From the NCBI RefSeq assembly GCF_037392515.1, contig NC_090295.1:13721001-13785000 (forward strand): 64,000 nt of DNA, in the 5' to 3' direction. The position numbers and the translations under genes were made by a program. The stretch comes from Haliotis asinina (taxonomy: Eukaryota > Mollusca > Gastropoda > Lepetellida > Haliotidae). Below, one piece after another: positions 20,952 to 31,972 of the stretch. Below the pieces are notes generated by a model. The model was not told the DNA's origin, searched no databases, and was given only the letters and a program-made list of their open reading frames with translations. Position 1 is the first letter of the stretch; each line of letters begins with the position of its first letter.

Positions 20952-21024
20952 GTCCCTGTAGCGCAGGGGATAGCGCGCTGGACTTCTAATCCAGAGGCCG
21001 TGGGTTCGAATCCCACCAGGGATG
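20952..21024 (+). tRNA. tRNA-Arg-UCU: tRNA-Arg(UCU), copy 64, in hybrid unit
   Basis: Consensus gene and T5 terminator, carried by the 264-bp hybrid unit. Confidence 0.96.
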
Positions 21025-21215
21025 CAGCAACGTTTTTAGCACTTTATTTTGGAAACGGATTTCTTGACCAAATGCCTTCACTTTGTGTTTTAATGACCAT
21101 CCTCTTCATATCATCACTTAAACTGACAAATGAGGGTAGCCTGCCATTTCGTTATGAGTGAAAGGAATATATGACATGGTTGAACGTTTCATCAAAATGT
21201 CCTGGTCGTTGGTAG
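20952..21215 (+). repeat. 264-bp hybrid unit (exchange junction)
   Basis: The left part, with the tRNA and GGATTTCTTGACC, is of the ordinary unit type. The right part, from CTTCATATC onward with GAGGGTAGCC and ATGGTTGAACG, matches the truncated unit at 18192. The switch lies in the identical stretch 21063-21107. Confidence 0.9.
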
Positions 21216-21288
21216 GTCCCTGTAGCGCAGGGGATAGCGCGCTGGACTTCTAATCCAGAGGCCGTGGGTTCGAATCCCACCAGGGATG
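21216..21288 (+). tRNA. tRNA-Arg-UCU: tRNA-Arg(UCU), copy 65
   Basis: Consensus, T5 terminator. Confidence 0.96.
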
Positions 21289-21540
21289 CAGCAACGTTTT
21301 TAGCACTTTATTTTGGAAACGGATTTCTTGACCAAATGCCTTCACTTTGTGTTTTAATGACCATCCTCTTTATATCATCACTGACACTGACAAATGAGGG
21401 TCCCCTGCCATTTCCTCCTACGGCTTCTACCTACTTTGTGGTATAATATCACTATCCACAAGTGTTTTGGTGTTCGCTATGAGTGAAAGGAATATATGGC
21501 ATGGTAGAACGTTTCATCAAAATGTCCTGGTCGTTGGTAG

Positions 21541-21613
21541 GTCCCTGTAGCGCAGGGGATAGCGCGCTGGACTTCTGTTCCAGAGGCCGTGGGTTCGAAT
21601 CCCACCAGGGATG
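21541..21613 (+). tRNA. tRNA-Arg-UCU: tRNA-Arg(UCU), copy 66, G37/U38 type
   Basis: Anticodon loop CTTCTGT. T5 terminator. Confidence 0.9.
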
Positions 21614-21865
21614 CAGCAACGTTTTTAGCACTTTATTTTGGAAACGGATTTCTTGACCAAATGCCTTCACTTTGTGTTTTAATGACCATCCTCTTTATAT
21701 CATCACTGACACTGAGAAATGAGGGTCCCCTGCCATTTCCTCCTACGGCCTTTACCTACTTTGTGGTATAATATCACTATCCACATGTGTTTTGGTGTTC
21801 GCTATGAGTGAAAGGAATATATGGCATGGTAGAACGTTTCATCAAAATGTCCTGGTCGTTGGTAG

Positions 21866-21938
21866 GTCCCTGTAGCGCAGGGGATAGCGCGCTGGACTTC
21901 TAATCCAGAGGCCGTGGGTTCGAATCCCACCAGGGATG
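21866..21938 (+). tRNA. tRNA-Arg-UCU: tRNA-Arg(UCU), copy 67
   Basis: Consensus, T5 terminator. Confidence 0.96.
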
Positions 21939-22190
21939 CAGCAACGTTTTTAGCACTTTATTTTGGAAACGGATTTCTTGACCAAATGCCTTCACTTTGT
22001 GTTTTAATGACCATCCTCTTTATATCATCACTGACACTGAGAAATGGGGGTCCCCTGCCATTTCCTCCTACGGCTTTTACCTACTTTGTGATATAATATC
22101 ACTATCCACAAGTGTTTTGGTGTTCGCTATGAGTGAAAGGAATATATGGCATGGTAGAACGTTTCATCAAAATGTCCTGGTCGTTGGTAG

Positions 22191-22263
22191 GTCCCTGTAG
22201 CGCAGGGGATAGCGCGCTGGACTTCTAATCCAGAGGCCGTGGGTTCGAATCCCACCAGGGATG
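22191..22263 (+). tRNA. tRNA-Arg-UCU: tRNA-Arg(UCU), copy 68
   Basis: Consensus, T5 terminator. Confidence 0.96.
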
Positions 22264-22515
22264 CAGCAACGTTTTTAGCACTTTATTTTGGAAACGGATT
22301 TCTTGACCAAATGCCTTCACTTTGTGTTTTAATGACCATCCTCTTTATATCATCACTGACACTGAGAAATGAGGGTCCCCTGCCATTTCCTCCTACGGCC
22401 TTTACCTACTTTGTGGTATAATATCACTATCCACAAGTGTTTTGGTGTTCGCTATGAGTGAAAGGAATATATGGCATGGTAGAACGTTTCATCAAAATGT
22501 CCTGGTCGTTGGTAG

Positions 22516-22588
22516 GTCCCTGTAGCGCAGGGGATAGCGCGCTGGACTTCTAATCCAGAGGCCGTGGGTTCGAATCCCACCAGGGATG
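22516..22588 (+). tRNA. tRNA-Arg-UCU: tRNA-Arg(UCU), copy 69
   Basis: Consensus, T5 terminator. Confidence 0.96.
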
Positions 22589-22840
22589 CAGCAACGTTTT
22601 TAGCACTTTATTTTGGAAACGGATTTTTTGACCAAATGCCTTCACTTTGTGTTTTAATGACCATCCTCTTTATATCATCACTGACACTGAGAAATGAGGG
22701 TCCCCTGCCATTTCCTCCTACGGCCTTTACCTACTTTGTGGTATAATATCACTATCCACATGTGTTTTGGTGTTCGCTATGAGTGAAAGGAATATATGGC
22801 ATGGTAGAACGTTTCATCAAAATGTCCTGGTCGTTGGTAG

Positions 22841-22913
22841 GTCCCTGTAGCGCAGGGGATAGCGCGCTGGACTTCTAATCCAGAGGCCGTGGGTTCGAAT
22901 CCCACCAGGGATG
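22841..22913 (+). tRNA. tRNA-Arg-UCU: tRNA-Arg(UCU), copy 70
   Basis: Consensus, T5 terminator. Confidence 0.96.
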
Positions 22914-23165
22914 CAGCAACGTTTTTAGCACTTTATTTTGGAAACGGATTTCTTGACCAAATGCCTTCACTTTGTGTTTTAATGACCATCCTCTTTATAT
23001 CATCACTGACACTGAGAAATGAGGGTCCCCTGCCATTTCCTCCTACGGCCTTTACCTACTTTGTGGTATAATATCACTATCCACAAGTGTTTTGGTGTTC
23101 GCTATGAGTGAAAGGAATATATGGCATGGTAGAACGTTTCATCAAAATGTCCTGGTCGTTGGTAG

Positions 23166-23238
23166 GTCCCTGTAGCGCAGGGGATAGCGCGCTGGACTTC
23201 TAATCCAGAGGCCGTGGGTTCGAATCCCACCAGGGATG
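23166..23238 (+). tRNA. tRNA-Arg-UCU: tRNA-Arg(UCU), copy 71
   Basis: Consensus, T5 terminator. Confidence 0.96.
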
Positions 23239-23490
23239 CAGCAACGTTTTTAGCACTTTATTTTGGAAACGGATTTCTTGACCAAATGCCTTCACTTTGT
23301 GTTTTAATGACCATCCTCTTTATATCATCACTGACACTGACAAATGAGGGTCCCCTGCCATTTCCTCCTACGGCTTCTACCTACTTTGTGGTATAATATC
23401 ACTATCCACAAGTGTTTTGGTGTTCGCTATGAGTGAAAGGAATATATGGCATGGTAGAACGTTTCATCAAAATGTCCTGGTCGTTGGTAG

Positions 23491-23563
23491 GTCCCTGTAG
23501 CGCAGGGGATAGCGCGCTGGACTTCTGTTCCAGAGGCCGTGGGTTCGAATCCCACCAGGGATG
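23491..23563 (+). tRNA. tRNA-Arg-UCU: tRNA-Arg(UCU), copy 72, G37/U38 type
   Basis: Anticodon loop CTTCTGT. T5 terminator. Confidence 0.9.
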
Positions 23564-23815
23564 CAGCAACGTTTTTAGCACTTTATTTTGGAAACGGATT
23601 TCTTGACCAAATGCCTTCACTTTGTGTTTTAATGACCATCCTCTTTATATCATCACTGACACTGAGAAATGAAGGTCCCCTGCCATTTCCTCCTACGGCC
23701 TTTACCTACTTTGTGGTATAATATCACTATCCACATGTGTTTTGGTGTTCGCTATGAGTGAAAGGAATATATGGCATGGTAGAATGTTTCATCAAAATGT
23801 CCTGGTCGTTGGTAG

Positions 23816-23888
23816 GTCCCTGTAGCGCAGGGGATAGCGCGCTGGACTTCTAATCCAGAGGCCGTGGGTTCGAATCCCACCAGGGATG
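23816..23888 (+). tRNA. tRNA-Arg-UCU: tRNA-Arg(UCU), copy 73
   Basis: Consensus, T5 terminator. It is the full-length counterpart of the hybrid unit at 20952. Confidence 0.96.
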
Positions 23889-24140
23889 CAGCAACGTTTT
23901 TAGCACTTTATTTTGGAAACGGATTTCTTGACCAAATGCCTTCACTTTGTGTTTTAATGACCATCCTCTTTATATCATCACTGACACTGAGAAATGAGGG
24001 TCCCCTGCCATTTCCTCCTACGGCCTTTACCTACTTTGTGGTATAATATCACTATCCACATGTGTTTTGGTGTTCGCTATGAGTGAAAGGAATATATGGC
24101 ATGGTAGAATGTTTCATCAAAATGTCCTGGTCGTTGGTAG

Positions 24141-24213
24141 GTCCCTGTAGCGCAGGGGATAGCGCGCTGGACTTCTAATCCAGAGGCCGTGGGTTCGAAT
24201 CCCACCAGGGATG
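24141..24213 (+). tRNA. tRNA-Arg-UCU: tRNA-Arg(UCU), copy 74
   Basis: Consensus gene with an interrupted terminator (GTTTATAG). Confidence 0.94.
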
Positions 24214-24465
24214 CAGCAACGTTTATAGCACTTTATTTTGGAAACGGATTTCTTGACCAAATGCCTTCACTTTGTGTTTTAATGACCATCCTCTTTATAT
24301 CATCACTGACACTGAGAAATGGGGGTCCCCTGCCATTTCCTCCTACGGCTTTTACCTACTTTGTGATATAATATCACTATCCACAAGTGTTTTGGTGTTC
24401 GCTATGAGTGAAAGGAATATATGGCATGGTAGAACGTTTCATCAAAATGTCCTGGTCGTTGGTAG

Positions 24466-24538
24466 GTCCCTGTAGCGCAGGGGATAGCGCGCTGGACTTC
24501 TAATCCAGAGGCCGTGGGTTCGAATCCCACCAGGGATG
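24466..24538 (+). tRNA. tRNA-Arg-UCU: tRNA-Arg(UCU), copy 75
   Basis: Consensus, T5 terminator. Confidence 0.96.
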
Positions 24539-24790
24539 CAGCAACGTTTTTAGCACTTTATTTTGGAAACGGATTTCTTGACCAAATGCCTTCACTTTGT
24601 GTTTTAATGACCATCCTCTTTATATCATCACTGACACTGAGAAATGAGGGTCCCCTGCCATTTCCTCCTACGGCCTTTACCTACTTTGTGGTATAATATC
24701 ACTATCCACAAGTGTTTTGGTGTTCGCTATGAGTGAAAGGAATATATGGCATGGTAGAACGTTTCATCAAAATGTCCTGGTCGTTGGTAG

Positions 24791-24863
24791 GTCCCTGTAG
24801 CGCAGGGGATAGCGCGCTGGACTTCTAATCCAGAGGCCGTGGGTTCGAATCCCACCAGGGATG
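24791..24863 (+). tRNA. tRNA-Arg-UCU: tRNA-Arg(UCU), copy 76
   Basis: Consensus, T5 terminator. A truncated unit follows. Confidence 0.96.
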
Positions 24864-25097
24864 CAGCAACGTTTTTAGCACTTTATTTTGGAAACGGATT
24901 TCTTGACCAAATGCCTTCACTTTGTGTTTTAATGACCATCCTCTTTATATCATCACTGACACTGACAAATGAGGGTCCCCTGCCATTTCCTCCTACGGCC
25001 TTTACCTACTTTGTGGTATAATATCACTATCCACAAGTGTTTTGGTGTTCGCTATGAGTGAAAGGAATATATGGCATTGTAGAACGTTTCATCAAAA

Positions 25098-25239
25098 CAG
25101 ATTTTTTGACCAAATGCCTTCACTTTGTGTTTTAATGACCATCCTCTTCATATCATCACTTAAACTGACAAATGAGGGTAGCCTGCCATTTCGTTATGAG
25201 TGAAAGGAATATATGACATGGTAGAACGTTTCATCAAAA
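25098..25239 (+). repeat. 142-bp truncated unit lacking the tRNA
   Basis: Same junctions as at 2007. It carries GAGGGTAGCC but not the GGTTGAACG change of the 18192 copy. Confidence 0.93.
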
Positions 25240-25257
25240 TGTCCTGGTCGTTGGTAG

Positions 25258-25330
25258 GTCCCTGTAGCGCAGGGGATAGCGCGCTGGACTTCTGTTCCAG
25301 AGGCCGTGGGTTCGAATCCCACCAGGGATG
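25258..25330 (+). tRNA. tRNA-Arg-UCU: tRNA-Arg(UCU), copy 77, G37/U38 type
   Basis: Anticodon loop CTTCTGT. T5 terminator. Confidence 0.9.
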
Positions 25331-25582
25331 CAGCAACGTTTTTAGCACTTTATTTTGGAAACGGATTTCTTGACCAAATGCCTTCACTTTGTGTTTTAAT
25401 GACCATCCTCTTTATATCATCACTGACACTGAGAAATGAGGGTCCCCTGCCATTTCCTCCTACGGCTTCTACCTACTTTGTGGTATAATATCACTATCCA
25501 CAAGTGTTTTGGTGTTCGCTATGAGTGAAAGGAATATATGGCATGGTAGAACGTTTCATCAAAATGTCCTGGTCGTTGGTAG

Positions 25583-25655
25583 GTCCCTGTAGCGCAGGGG
25601 ATAGCGCGCTGGACTTCTGTTCCAGAGGCCGTGGGTTCGAATCCCACCAGGGATG
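25583..25655 (+). tRNA. tRNA-Arg-UCU: tRNA-Arg(UCU), copy 78, G37/U38 type
   Basis: Anticodon loop CTTCTGT. T5 terminator. Confidence 0.9.
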
Positions 25656-25907
25656 CAGCAACGTTTTTAGCACTTTATTTTGGAAACGGATTTCTTGACC
25701 AAATGCCTTCACTTTGTGTTTTAATGACCATCCTCTTTATATCATCACTGACACTGACAAATGAGGGTCCCCTGCCATTTCCTCCTACGGCCTTTACCTA
25801 CTTTGTGGTATAATATCACTATCCACATGTGTTTTGGTGTTCGCTATGAGTGAAAGGAATATATGGCATGGTAGAACGTTTCATCAAAATGTCCTGGTCG
25901 TTGGTAG

Positions 25908-25980
25908 GTCCCTGTAGCGCAGGGGATAGCGCGCTGGACTTCTAATCCAGAGGCCGTGGGTTCGAATCCCACCAGGGATG
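25908..25980 (+). tRNA. tRNA-Arg-UCU: tRNA-Arg(UCU), copy 79
   Basis: Consensus, T5 terminator. Confidence 0.96.
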
Positions 25981-26232
25981 CAGCAACGTTTTTAGCACTT
26001 TATTTTGGAAACGGATTTCTTGACCAAATGCCTTCACTTTGTGTTTTAATGACCATCCTCTTTATATCATCACTGACACTGAGAAATGGGGGTCCCCTGC
26101 CATTTCCTCCTACGGCTTTTACCTACTTTGTGATATAATATCACTATCCACAAGTGTTTTGGTGTTCGCTATGAGTGAAAGGAATATATGGCATGGTAGA
26201 ACGTTTCATCAAAATGTCCTGGTCGTTGGTAG

Positions 26233-26305
26233 GTCCCTGTAGCGCAGGGGATAGCGCGCTGGACTTCTAATCCAGAGGCCGTGGGTTCGAATCCCACCAG
26301 GGATG
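26233..26305 (+). tRNA. tRNA-Arg-UCU: tRNA-Arg(UCU), copy 80
   Basis: Consensus, T5 terminator. Confidence 0.96.
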
Positions 26306-26557
26306 CAGCAACGTTTTTAGCACTTTATTTTGGAAACGGATTTCTTGACCAAATGCCTTCACTTTGTGTTTTAATGACCATCCTCTTTATATCATCACTG
26401 ACACTGAGAAATGAGGGTCCCCTGCCATTTCCTCCTACGGCCTTTACCTACTTTGTGGTATAATATCACTATCCACAAGTGTTTTGGTGTTCGCTATGAG
26501 TGAAAGGAATATATGGCATGGTAGAACGTTTCATCAAAATGTCCTGGTCGTTGGTAG

Positions 26558-26630
26558 GTCCCTGTAGCGCAGGGGATAGCGCGCTGGACTTCTAATCCAG
26601 AGGCCGTGGGTTCGAATCCCACCAGGGATG
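26558..26630 (+). tRNA. tRNA-Arg-UCU: tRNA-Arg(UCU), copy 81
   Basis: Consensus, T5 terminator. A truncated unit follows. Confidence 0.96.
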
Positions 26631-26864
26631 CAGCAACGTTTTTAGCACTTTATTTTGGAAACGGATTTCTTGACCAAATGCCTTCACTTTGTGTTTTAAT
26701 GACCATCCTCTTTATATCATCACTGACACTGACAAATGAGGGTCCCCTGCCATTTCCTCCTACGGCCTTTACCTACTTTGTGGTATAATATCACTATCCA
26801 CAAGTGTTTTGGTGTTCGCTATGAGTGAAAGGAATATATGGCATTGTAGAACGTTTCATCAAAA

Positions 26865-27006
26865 CAGATTTTTTGACCAAATGCCTTCACTTTGTGTTTT
26901 AATGACCATCCTCTTCATATCATCACTTAAACTGACAAATGAGGGTAGCCTGCCATTTCGTTATGAGTGAAAGGAATATATGACATGGTAGAACGTTTCA
27001 TCAAAA
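26865..27006 (+). repeat. 142-bp truncated unit lacking the tRNA
   Basis: Matches the 25098 copy, including GAGGGTAGCC, and lies 1767 bp downstream of it. Confidence 0.93.
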
Positions 27007-27024
27007 TGTCCTGGTCGTTGGTAG

Positions 27025-27097
27025 GTCCCTGTAGCGCAGGGGATAGCGCGCTGGACTTCTGTTCCAGAGGCCGTGGGTTCGAATCCCACCAGGGATG
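27025..27097 (+). tRNA. tRNA-Arg-UCU: tRNA-Arg(UCU), copy 82, G37/U38 type
   Basis: Anticodon loop CTTCTGT. T5 terminator. Confidence 0.9.
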
Positions 27098-27349
27098 CAG
27101 CAACGTTTTTAGCACTTTATTTTGGAAACGGATTTCTTGACCAAATGCCTTCACTTTGTGTTTTAATGACCATCCTCTTTATATCATCACTGACACTGAG
27201 AAATGAGGGTCCCCTGCCATTTCCTCCTACGGCTTCTACCTACTTTGTGGTATAATATCACTATCCACAAGTGTTTTGGTGTTCGCTATGAGTGAAAGGA
27301 ATATATGGCATGGTAGAACGTTTCATCAAAATGTCCTGGTCGTTGGTAG

Positions 27350-27422
27350 GTCCCTGTAGCGCAGGGGATAGCGCGCTGGACTTCTGTTCCAGAGGCCGTG
27401 GGTTCGAATCCCACCAGGGATG
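27350..27422 (+). tRNA. tRNA-Arg-UCU: tRNA-Arg(UCU), copy 83, G37/U38 type
   Basis: Anticodon loop CTTCTGT. T5 terminator. Confidence 0.9.
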
Positions 27423-27674
27423 CAGCAACGTTTTTAGCACTTTATTTTGGAAACGGATTTCTTGACCAAATGCCTTCACTTTGTGTTTTAATGACCATCC
27501 TCTTTATATCATCACTGACACTGACAAATGAGGGTCCCCTGCCATTTCCTCCTACGGCCTTTACCTACTTTGTGGTATAATATCACTATCCACATGTGTT
27601 TTGGTGTTCGCTATGAGTGAAAGGAATATATGGCATGGTAGAACGTTTCATCAAAATGTCCTGGTCGTTGGTAG

Positions 27675-27747
27675 GTCCCTGTAGCGCAGGGGATAGCGCG
27701 CTGGACTTCTAATCCAGAGGCCGTGGGTTCGAATCCCACCAGGGATG
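27675..27747 (+). tRNA. tRNA-Arg-UCU: tRNA-Arg(UCU), copy 84
   Basis: Consensus, T5 terminator. Confidence 0.96.
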
Positions 27748-27999
27748 CAGCAACGTTTTTAGCACTTTATTTTGGAAACGGATTTCTTGACCAAATGCCT
27801 TCACTTTGTGTTTTAATGACCATCCTCTTTATATCATCACTGACACTGAGAAATGGGGGTCCCCTGCCATTTCCTCCTACGGCTTTTACCTACTTTGTGA
27901 TATAATATCACTATCCACAAGTGTTTTGGTGTTCGCTATGAGTGAAAGGAATATATGGCATGGTAGAACGTTTCATCAAAATGTCCTGGTCGTTGGTAG

Positions 28000-28072
28000 G
28001 TCCCTGTAGCGCAGGGGATAGCGCGCTGGACTTCTAATCCAGAGGCCGTGGGTTCGAATCCCACCAGGGATG
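28000..28072 (+). tRNA. tRNA-Arg-UCU: tRNA-Arg(UCU), copy 85
   Basis: Consensus, T5 terminator. Confidence 0.96.
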
Positions 28073-28324
28073 CAGCAACGTTTTTAGCACTTTATTTTGG
28101 AAACGGATTTCTTGACCAAATGCCTTCACTTTGTGTTTTAATGACCATCCTCTTTATATCATCACTGACACTGAGAAATGAGGGTCCCCTGCCATTTCCT
28201 CCTACTGCCTTTACCTACTTTGTGGTATAATATCACTATCCACAAGTGTTTTGGTGTTCGCTATGAGTGAAAGGAATATATGGCATGGTAGAACGTTTCA
28301 TCAAAATGTCCTGGTCGTTGGTAG

Positions 28325-28397
28325 GTCCCTGTAGCGCAGGGGATAGCGCGCTGGACTTCTAATCCAGAGGCCGTGGGTTCGAATCCCACCAGGGATG
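28325..28397 (+). tRNA. tRNA-Arg-UCU: tRNA-Arg(UCU), copy 86
   Basis: Consensus, T5 terminator. Confidence 0.96.
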
Positions 28398-28649
28398 CAG
28401 CAACGTTTTTAGCACTTTATTTTGGAAACGGATTTTTTGACCAAATGCCTTCACTTTGTGTTTTAATGACCATCCTCTTTATATCATCACTGACACTGAG
28501 AAATGAGGGTCCCCTGCCATTTCCTCCTACGGCCTTTACCTACTTTGTGGTATAATATCACTATCCACATGTGTTTTGGTGTTCGCTATGAGTGAAAGGA
28601 ATATATGGCATGGTAGAACGTTTCATCAAAATGTCCTGGTCGTTGGTAG

Positions 28650-28722
28650 GTCCCTGTAGCGCAGGGGATAGCGCGCTGGACTTCTAATCCAGAGGCCGTG
28701 GGTTCGAATCCCACCAGGGATG
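28650..28722 (+). tRNA. tRNA-Arg-UCU: tRNA-Arg(UCU), copy 87
   Basis: Consensus, T5 terminator. Confidence 0.96.
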
Positions 28723-28974
28723 CAGCAACGTTTTTAGCACTTTATTTTGGAAACGGATTTCTTGACCAAATGCCTTCACTTTGTGTTTTAATGACCATCC
28801 TCTTTATATCATCACTGACACTGAGAAATGGGGGTCCCCTGCCATTTCCTCCTACGGCTTTTACCTACTTTGTGATATAATATCACTATCCACAAGTGTT
28901 TTGGTGTTCGCTATGAGTGAAAGGAATATATGGCATGGTAGAACGTTTCATCAAAATGTCCTGGTCGTTGGTAG

Positions 28975-29047
28975 GTCCCTGTAGCGCAGGGGATAGCGCG
29001 CTGGACTTCTAATCCAGAGGCCGTGGGTTCGAATCCCACCAGGGATG
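28975..29047 (+). tRNA. tRNA-Arg-UCU: tRNA-Arg(UCU), copy 88
   Basis: Consensus, T5 terminator. Confidence 0.96.
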
Positions 29048-29299
29048 CAGCAACGTTTTTAGCACTTTATTTTGGAAACGGATTTCTTGACCAAATGCCT
29101 TCACTTTGTGTTTTAATGACCATCCTCTTTATATCATCACTGACACTGAGAAATGAGGGTCCCCTGCCATTTCCTCCTACGGCCTTTACCTACTTTGTGG
29201 TATAATATCACTATCCACAAGTGTTTTGGTGTTCGCTATGAGTGAAAGGAATATATGGCATGGTAGAACGTTTCATCAAAATGTCCTGGTCGTTGGTAG

Positions 29300-29372
29300 G
29301 TCCCTGTAGCGCAGGGGATAGCGCGCTGGACTTCTAATCCAGAGGCCGTGGGTTCGAATCCCACCAGGGATG
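29300..29372 (+). tRNA. tRNA-Arg-UCU: tRNA-Arg(UCU), copy 89
   Basis: Consensus, T5 terminator. Confidence 0.96.
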
Positions 29373-29624
29373 CAGCAACGTTTTTAGCACTTTATTTTGG
29401 AAACGGATTTCTTGACCAAATGCCTTCACTTTGTGTTTTAATGACCATCCTCTTTATATCATCACTGACACTGACAAATGAGGGTCCCCTGCCATTTCCT
29501 CCTACGGCCTTTACCTACTTTGTGGTATAATATCACTATCCACAAGTGTTTTGGTGTTCGCTATGAGTGAAAGGAATATATGGCATGGTAGAACGTTTCA
29601 TCAAAATGTCCTGGTCGTTGGTAG

Positions 29625-29697
29625 GTCCCTGTAGCGCAGGGGATAGCGCGCTGGACTTCTAATCCAGAGGCCGTGGGTTCGAATCCCACCAGGGATG
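29625..29697 (+). tRNA. tRNA-Arg-UCU: tRNA-Arg(UCU), copy 90
   Basis: Consensus, T5 terminator. Confidence 0.96.
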
Positions 29698-29949
29698 CAG
29701 CAACGTTTTTAGCACTTTATTTTGGAAACGGATTTCTTGACCAAATGCCTTCACTTTGTGTTTTAATGACCATCCTCTTTATATCATCACTGACACTGAC
29801 AAATGAGGGTCCCCTGCCATTTCCTCCTACGGCTTCTACCTACTTTGTGGTATAATATCACTATCCACAAGTGTTTTGGTGTTCGCTATGAGTGAAAGGA
29901 ATATATGGCATGGTAGAACGTTTCATCAAAATGTCCTGGTCGTTGGTAG

Positions 29950-30022
29950 GTCCCTGTAGCGCAGGGGATAGCGCGCTGGACTTCTGTTCCAGAGGCCGTG
30001 GGTTCGAATCCCACCAGGGATG
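29950..30022 (+). tRNA. tRNA-Arg-UCU: tRNA-Arg(UCU), copy 91, G37/U38 type
   Basis: Anticodon loop CTTCTGT. T5 terminator. Confidence 0.9.
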
Positions 30023-30274
30023 CAGCAACGTTTTTAGCACTTTATTTTGGAAACGGATTTCTTGACCAAATGCCTTCACTTTGTGTTTTAATGACCATCC
30101 TCTTTATATCATCACTGACACTGAGAAATGAGGGTCCCCTGCCATTTCCTCCTACGGCCTTTACCTACTTTGTGGTATAATATCACTATCCACATGTGTT
30201 TTGGTGTTCGCTATGAGTGAAAGGAATATATGGCATGGTAGAATGTTTCATCAAAATGTCCTGGTCGTTGGTAG

Positions 30275-30347
30275 GTCCCTGTAGCGCAGGGGATAGCGCG
30301 CTGGACTTCTAATCCAGAGGCCGTGGGTTCGAATCCCACCAGGGATG
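30275..30347 (+). tRNA. tRNA-Arg-UCU: tRNA-Arg(UCU), copy 92
   Basis: Consensus, T5 terminator. Confidence 0.96.
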
Positions 30348-30599
30348 CAGCAACGTTTTTAGCACTTTATTTTGGAAACGGATTTTTTGACCAAATGCCT
30401 TCACTTTGTGTTTTAATGACCATCCTCTTTATATCATCACTGACACTGAGAAATGAGGGTCCCCTGCCATTTCCTCCTACGGCCTTTACCTACTTTGTGG
30501 TATAATATCACTATCCACATGTGTTTTGGTGTTCGCTATGAGTGAAAGGAATATATGGCATGGTAGAACGTTTCATCAAAATGTCCTGGTCGTTGGTAG

Positions 30600-30672
30600 G
30601 TCCCTGTAGCGCAGGGGATAGCGCGCTGGACTTCTAATCCAGAGGCCGTGGGTTCGAATCCCACCAGGGATG
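30600..30672 (+). tRNA. tRNA-Arg-UCU: tRNA-Arg(UCU), copy 93
   Basis: Consensus, T5 terminator. Confidence 0.96.
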
Positions 30673-30924
30673 CAGCAACGTTTTTAGCACTTTATTTTGG
30701 AAACGGATTTCTTGACCAAATGCCTTCACTTTGTGTTTTAATGACCATCCTCTTTATATCATCACTGACACTGAGAAATGGGGGTCCCCTGCCATTTCCT
30801 CCTACGGCTTTTACCTACTTTGTGATATAATATCACTATCCACAAGTGTTTTGGTGTTCGCTATGAGTGAAAGGAATATATGGCATGGTAGAACGTTTCA
30901 TCAAAATGTCCTGGTCGTTGGTAG

Positions 30925-30997
30925 GTCCCTGTAGCGCAGGGGATAGCGCGCTGGACTTCTAATCCAGAGGCCGTGGGTTCGAATCCCACCAGGGATG
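30925..30997 (+). tRNA. tRNA-Arg-UCU: tRNA-Arg(UCU), copy 94
   Basis: Consensus, T5 terminator. Confidence 0.96.
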
Positions 30998-31249
30998 CAG
31001 CAACGTTTTTAGCACTTTATTTTGGAAACGGATTTCTTGACCAAATGCCTTCACTTTGTGTTTTAATGACCATCCTCTTTATATCATCACTGACACTGAG
31101 AAATGAGGGTCCCCTGCCATTTCCTCCTACGGCCTTTACCTACTTTGTGGTATAATATCACTATCCACAAGTGTTTTGGTGTTCGCTATGAGTGAAAGGA
31201 ATATATGGCATGGTAGAACGTTTCATCAAAATGTCCTGGTCGTTGGTAG

Positions 31250-31322
31250 GTCCCTGTAGCGCAGGGGATAGCGCGCTGGACTTCTAATCCAGAGGCCGTG
31301 GGTTCGAATCCCACCAGGGATG
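31250..31322 (+). tRNA. tRNA-Arg-UCU: tRNA-Arg(UCU), copy 95
   Basis: Consensus, T5 terminator. Confidence 0.96.
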
Positions 31323-31574
31323 CAGCAACGTTTTTAGCACTTTATTTTGGAAACGGATTTCTTGACCAAATGCCTTCACTTTGTGTTTTAATGACCATCC
31401 TCTTTATATCATCACTGACACTGAGAAATGAGGGTCCCCTGCCATTTCCTCCTACGGCCTTTACCTACTTTGTGGTATAATATCACTATCCACAAGTGTT
31501 TTGGTGTTCGCTATGAGTGAAAGGAATATATGGCATGGTAGAACGTTTCATCAAAATGTCCTGGTCGTTGGTAG

Positions 31575-31647
31575 GTCCCTGTAGCGCAGGGGATAGCGCG
31601 CTGGACTTCTAATCCAGAGGCCGTGGGTTCGAATCCCACCAGGGATG
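31575..31647 (+). tRNA. tRNA-Arg-UCU: tRNA-Arg(UCU), copy 96
   Basis: Consensus, T5 terminator. Confidence 0.96.
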
Positions 31648-31899
31648 CAGCAACGTTTTTAGCACTTTATTTTGGAAACGGATTTCTTGACCAAATGCCT
31701 TCACTTTGTGTTTTAATGACCATCCTCTTTATATCATCACTGACACTGACAAATGAGGGTCCCCTGCCATTTCCTCCTACGGCTTCTACCTACTTTGTGG
31801 TATAATATCACTATCCACAAGTGTTTTGGTGTTCGCTATGAGTGAAAGGAATATATGGCATGGTAGAACGTTTCATCAAAATGTCCTGGTCGTTGGTAG

Positions 31900-31972
31900 G
31901 TCCCTGTAGCGCAGGGGATAGCGCGCTGGACTTCTGTTCCAGAGGCCGTGGGTTCGAATCCCACCAGGGATG
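31900..31972 (+). tRNA. tRNA-Arg-UCU: tRNA-Arg(UCU), copy 97, G37/U38 type
   Basis: Anticodon loop CTTCTGT. T5 terminator. Confidence 0.9.

Larger units (their letters stand above)
18352..21215 (+). repeat. 2864-bp tandem duplication, copy 1
   Basis: Genes at 18352, 18677, 19002, 19327, 19652, 19977, 20302 and 20627 match those exactly 2864 bp later. The private change AATGAAGGTCC (near 20808) recurs in copy 2. It ends in the 264-bp hybrid unit that marks the exchange point. Confidence 0.88.
21216..24079 (+). repeat. 2864-bp tandem duplication, copy 2
   Basis: It mirrors 18352-21215 gene for gene. At its right end the full unit at 23816 stands where copy 1 has the hybrid, so copy 2 keeps the unrecombined arrangement. 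Confidence 0.85.
24791..26557 (+). repeat. 1767-bp higher-order repeat, copy 1
   Basis: Five full units plus one truncated 142-bp unit, with two successive G37/U38 genes. Equivalent features recur 1767 bp later, including GAGGGTAGCC in the truncated unit. Confidence 0.85.
26558..28324 (+). repeat. 1767-bp higher-order repeat, copy 2
   Basis: Direct duplicate of 24791-26557 with the same unit order and the same truncated-unit variant. Confidence 0.85.
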
